A DNA stretch of 7,137 nucleotides from an uncultured Prevotellaceae bacterium. Lineage in GTDB: Bacteria > Bacteroidota > Bacteroidia > Bacteroidales > Bacteroidaceae. Of the stretch, positions 5,026 to 7,137 are shown piece by piece. The notes below the pieces were generated by a model. That model saw only the letters and a program-made list of their open reading frames with translations. It did no database searches and was not told the origin of the DNA. Position 1 is the stretch's first letter. The number at the start of each line of letters is the position of its first letter. The translations under genes and the position numbers were made by a program. Location: positions 1 through 7,137 of the forward strand of contig CALEPV010000040.1 in assembly GCA_937910905.1 (NCBI GenBank). Direction: 5' to 3'.

Positions 5026-7065
5026 ATGGCACATCATCACGAACATTCACACTGCGACAATTGTTCGCATGAAGATCACCACGAGTACGAAGAACATCAC
5101 GAGCACGAGCATCACCACCACGATGAGGGTGGGCTAAAGCGGCAACTGCTGCTTATCGGTGCAACTGTCGTCCTGCTCATAGCAGCTGTCCTGATAGAGC
5201 ATCACTTCTCGCTGGCCACCTGGCAACTGTTGCTCATCTATCTCATACCTTATCTGTTAATAGGGCGCGAGACGCTCCACGAGGCTTGGGAGGGAATCAC
5301 ACACGGCGATGCCTTCAACGAGCATTTCCTTATGTCGGTGGCCACCATCGGAGCACTCTGCATCGGTTTCCTACCAGGTGCTGAGACGGAGTTCCCCGAG
5401 GCAGTCTTCGTGATGCTCTTCTTCCAGATAGGCGAGCTCTTCGAGGGCTACGCCGAGGGCAAAAGCCGCGAGAGCATCGCCCACCTGATGGACATACGGC
5501 CCGATGTGGCACACCTTGAGTCCGAAGGAGAAAGGCTACGGGTAGGCGACGGAACGTCGGGAATATTGAAGGACGTGCATCCTGAGGACGTGGTGACCGG
5601 CGCGTTCATCATCATCCGTCCGGGTGAGAAAGTACCCCTCGATGGTGTGGTCGAAGAAGGCAGCAGTGCCCTGAACACCGTGGCACTGACGGGCGAGAGT
5701 CTGCCCCGCGAGGTGGCCGTGGGCGACGAGGTCGTCTCCGGCTGCGTCAACCTCTCGGGAGTGTTGAAGGTGCGTGTGACGAAACCCTTCGGCGAGAGCA
5801 CCGTATCAAAAATTATCAACCTTGTGGAACATGCCGGCGAGAACAAGTCGCACAGCGAGACCTTCATCACACGTTTCGCCCGCATCTACACCCCTGTAGT
5901 GGTCTTTGCGGCGCTGGCGCTGGCCATCGTTCCTACGCTGTTTGGCGCGGGCTTCGCCACTTGGCTCTATCGCGCCCTGATGTTCCTCGTCGTCTCGTGC
6001 CCCTGCGCACTGGTCATCAGCGTGCCGCTGACGTTCTTCGGAGGCATCGGCGGAGCCTCGCGCAAGGGAATACTGGTTAAAGGTGCCAGCTATATGGATG
6101 TGCTGGCGAAGGTGGGCACCGTGGTCTTTGACAAGACGGGCACGCTGACCCGCGGGCAATTTGCCGTAACGGCTGTGCACCCGGAACACCAGGATGAGCA
6201 GCGGCTTCTGCACCTTGCCGCCCACGTGGAGCATTTCTCCACGCATCCCATCGGTGCAGCCCTTCGCGATGCCTTCCCCGACGAGGCCACCGATAACTGC
6301 GAGGTGACCGACGTGGAGGAGATTGCAGGTCATGGCATACGGGCCAAGGTCGATGGACGCGACGTCTGCGTGGGCAACACGAAGATGATGGACAGGATTG
6401 GTGCCTCGTGGCACGATTGCGCGCAGTGCCACGACGACCATCTGGCAGGCACCGTCATCCACGTGGCCATCGACGGTGTGTATGCAGGTCACATCGTCAT
6501 CAACGACCAGATCAAGGAGGACAGCGCCGAGGCTATCGCTGCGCTGCAGGCACTGGGTGTGAAGAATACCGTGATGCTGACAGGCGACCGCAAGGAAGCG
6601 GCAGAGCAGGTGGCGCAGAAGCTTCATCTCAGCGAATGCCACGCCGAACTGCTGCCGGCCGACAAGGTGCAAATGGTGGAACGCTTCATGACGGGTGCCG
6701 GACGTGATGAGAGCAAGAAGTCAGTGCTGGCCTTCGTGGGCGACGGCATCAATGATGCCCCTGTCCTGGCGCGCGCCGACGTGGGCATAGCGATGGGCGG
6801 CCTCGGCTCGGATGCCGCCATCGAGGCTGCCGACGTAGTGCTGATGGACGACAAACCCTCAAAGATAGCCCTCGCCATCCGCATCGCCCGCCGCACACTC
6901 GCCATCGCCCGCCAGAACGTCTGGTTCGCCATTGGCGTAAAGGTGACCGTGCTCATCCTTGCCACCCTCGGCTTGGCCACTCTATGGATGGCCGTCTTCG
7001 CCGACGTTGGTGTGACGGTCCTGGCCGTACTGAACGCCATGCGTGCGTTGCGTGTCAACACCTAA
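5026..7065 (+). CDS. zntA: Zinc/cadmium/lead-exporting P1B-type ATPase, His-rich N-terminus
   Basis: The 679-residue inner-membrane pump drives divalent metal out of the cytoplasm with ATP. It has the full P1B set: LTGES actuator loop (221-225), CPC in the metal-binding membrane helix (325-327), phosphorylated Asp in DKTGT (D369), HP pair in STHPIG (407-408), MLTGD (517-521) and GDGIND (572-577). Eight hydrophobic segments lie at about 40-57, 61-80, 101-118, 124-137, 289-311, 315-336, 630-650 and 653-675. K639 and D660 are 21 residues apart in the last helices, the same spacing as K693 and D714 of E. coli ZntA, which supports Zn/Cd/Pb rather than copper. In place of a heavy-metal-associated domain, residues 3-32 carry 15 His plus CDNC (10-13). 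A second CxxC (465-468, CAQC) lies in the nucleotide-binding region. ATG 5026 is preferred over an upstream in-frame start at 4930, because that extension would overlap the promoter and operator and is not membrane or metal-binding sequence. It is probably the first gene of an operon with the next one. Confidence 0.95.
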   Translation: MAHHHEHSHCDNCSHEDHHEYEEHHEHEHHHHDEGGLKRQLLLIGATVVLLIAAVLIEHHFSLATWQLLLIYLIPYLLIGRETLHEAWEGITHGDAFNEHFLMSVATIGALCIGFLPGAETEFPEAVFVMLFFQIGELFEGYAEGKSRESIAHLMDIRPDVAHLESEGERLRVGDGTSGILKDVHPEDVVTGAFIIIRPGEKVPLDGVVEEGSSALNTVALTGESLPREVAVGDEVVSGCVNLSGVLKVRVTKPFGESTVSKIINLVEHAGENKSHSETFITRFARIYTPVVVFAALALAIVPTLFGAGFATWLYRALMFLVVSCPCALVISVPLTFFGGIGGASRKGILVKGASYMDVLAKVGTVVFDKTGTLTRGQFAVTAVHPEHQDEQRLLHLAAHVEHFSTHPIGAALRDAFPDEATDNCEVTDVEEIAGHGIRAKVDGRDVCVGNTKMMDRIGASWHDCAQCHDDHLAGTVIHVAIDGVYAGHIVINDQIKEDSAEAIAALQALGVKNTVMLTGDRKEAAEQVAQKLHLSECHAELLPADKVQMVERFMTGAGRDESKKSVLAFVGDGINDAPVLARADVGIAMGGLGSDAAIEAADVVLMDDKPSKIALAIRIARRTLAIARQNVWFAIGVKVTVLILATLGLATLWMAVFADVGVTVLAVLNAMRALRVNT

Positions 7066-7083
7066 GGATAAGACTGTCCGAAT

Positions 7084-7137
7084 ATGTTTCAACGTATCAT
7101 CAAACTGTCCATAGAGCACAAACTGGTGGTCGGGGTG
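7084..7137 (+). CDS. N-terminus of an RND heavy-metal efflux pump (CzcA/CusA type), cut by window end
   Basis: Eighteen codons are visible: MFQRIIKLSIEHKLVVGV. This resembles the amphipathic N-terminal helix that opens CzcA/CusA inner-membrane pumps (typically M-x-x-x-IIxxSIxxKLxxG). It starts 18 nt after the zntA-like stop with no terminator between, so cotranscription is likely, and the metal-export context supports the call. No strong Shine-Dalgarno is seen; AAGGAT lies about 15 nt upstream. The identification rests on very little sequence. Confidence 0.6.
   Translation, partial: MFQRIIKLSIEHKLVVGV

Noticed and set aside
5806..6672. Long minus-strand open frame (288 codons) antisense to the ATPase
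   Set aside because: It overlaps the conserved catalytic core of the zinc pump. Its translation has no recognisable domain and is explained by codon bias of the real gene on the other strand.

Overview
The window looks like chromosomal DNA of a member of the Bacteroidales, probably Prevotella or a relative. The evidence is the protein families (an outer-membrane YjbH-type protein, a DUF2264 protein, a GH89 glycosidase, a C-terminal tail of the type IX secretion kind) and the promoters: four sites match the Bacteroidetes -7 box TAnnTTTG, two of them with a TTG/TTTG element at the right -33 spacing. Shine-Dalgarno sequences are absent or weak, as usual in this phylum. The species assignment is inference.

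Left part (1-2316): a short intergenic stretch carries four tandem copies of a 22-nt palindromic unit. Two minus-strand genes follow, each with its own promoter. One is a YjbH-domain outer-membrane protein whose start region appears to have lost a base. The other is an intact, exported DUF2264 protein.

Middle (2317-4916): this is a zone of gene decay. Divergent from the DUF2264 gene lies a full-length but dead alpha-N-acetylglucosaminidase (GH89, NAGLU type), with five in-frame stops and two single-base frameshifts. One stop sits on the codon for the predicted catalytic glutamate. After it come two gene stubs that meet near position 4706: the last ~37 codons of a minus-strand secreted protein (YDLSGR...GIVIQNGK tail) and the last 69 codons of a plus-strand HxlR-family regulator. 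A single deletion across a divergent gene pair would explain both losses.

Right part (4917-7137): an intact zinc/cadmium/lead-type P1B ATPase (zntA-like) with a His-rich N-terminus is followed after 18 nt by the first 18 codons of what looks like an RND heavy-metal efflux pump, probably in one metal-export operon. Just upstream of the ATPase -7 box are two overlapping 15-bp inverted repeats with the 7-1-7 layout of Fur/Zur/PerR operators. This is the most testable regulatory signal in the window. I did not find a convincing new multi-gene system. The notable points are the operator, the decay pattern and the palindromic repeats.
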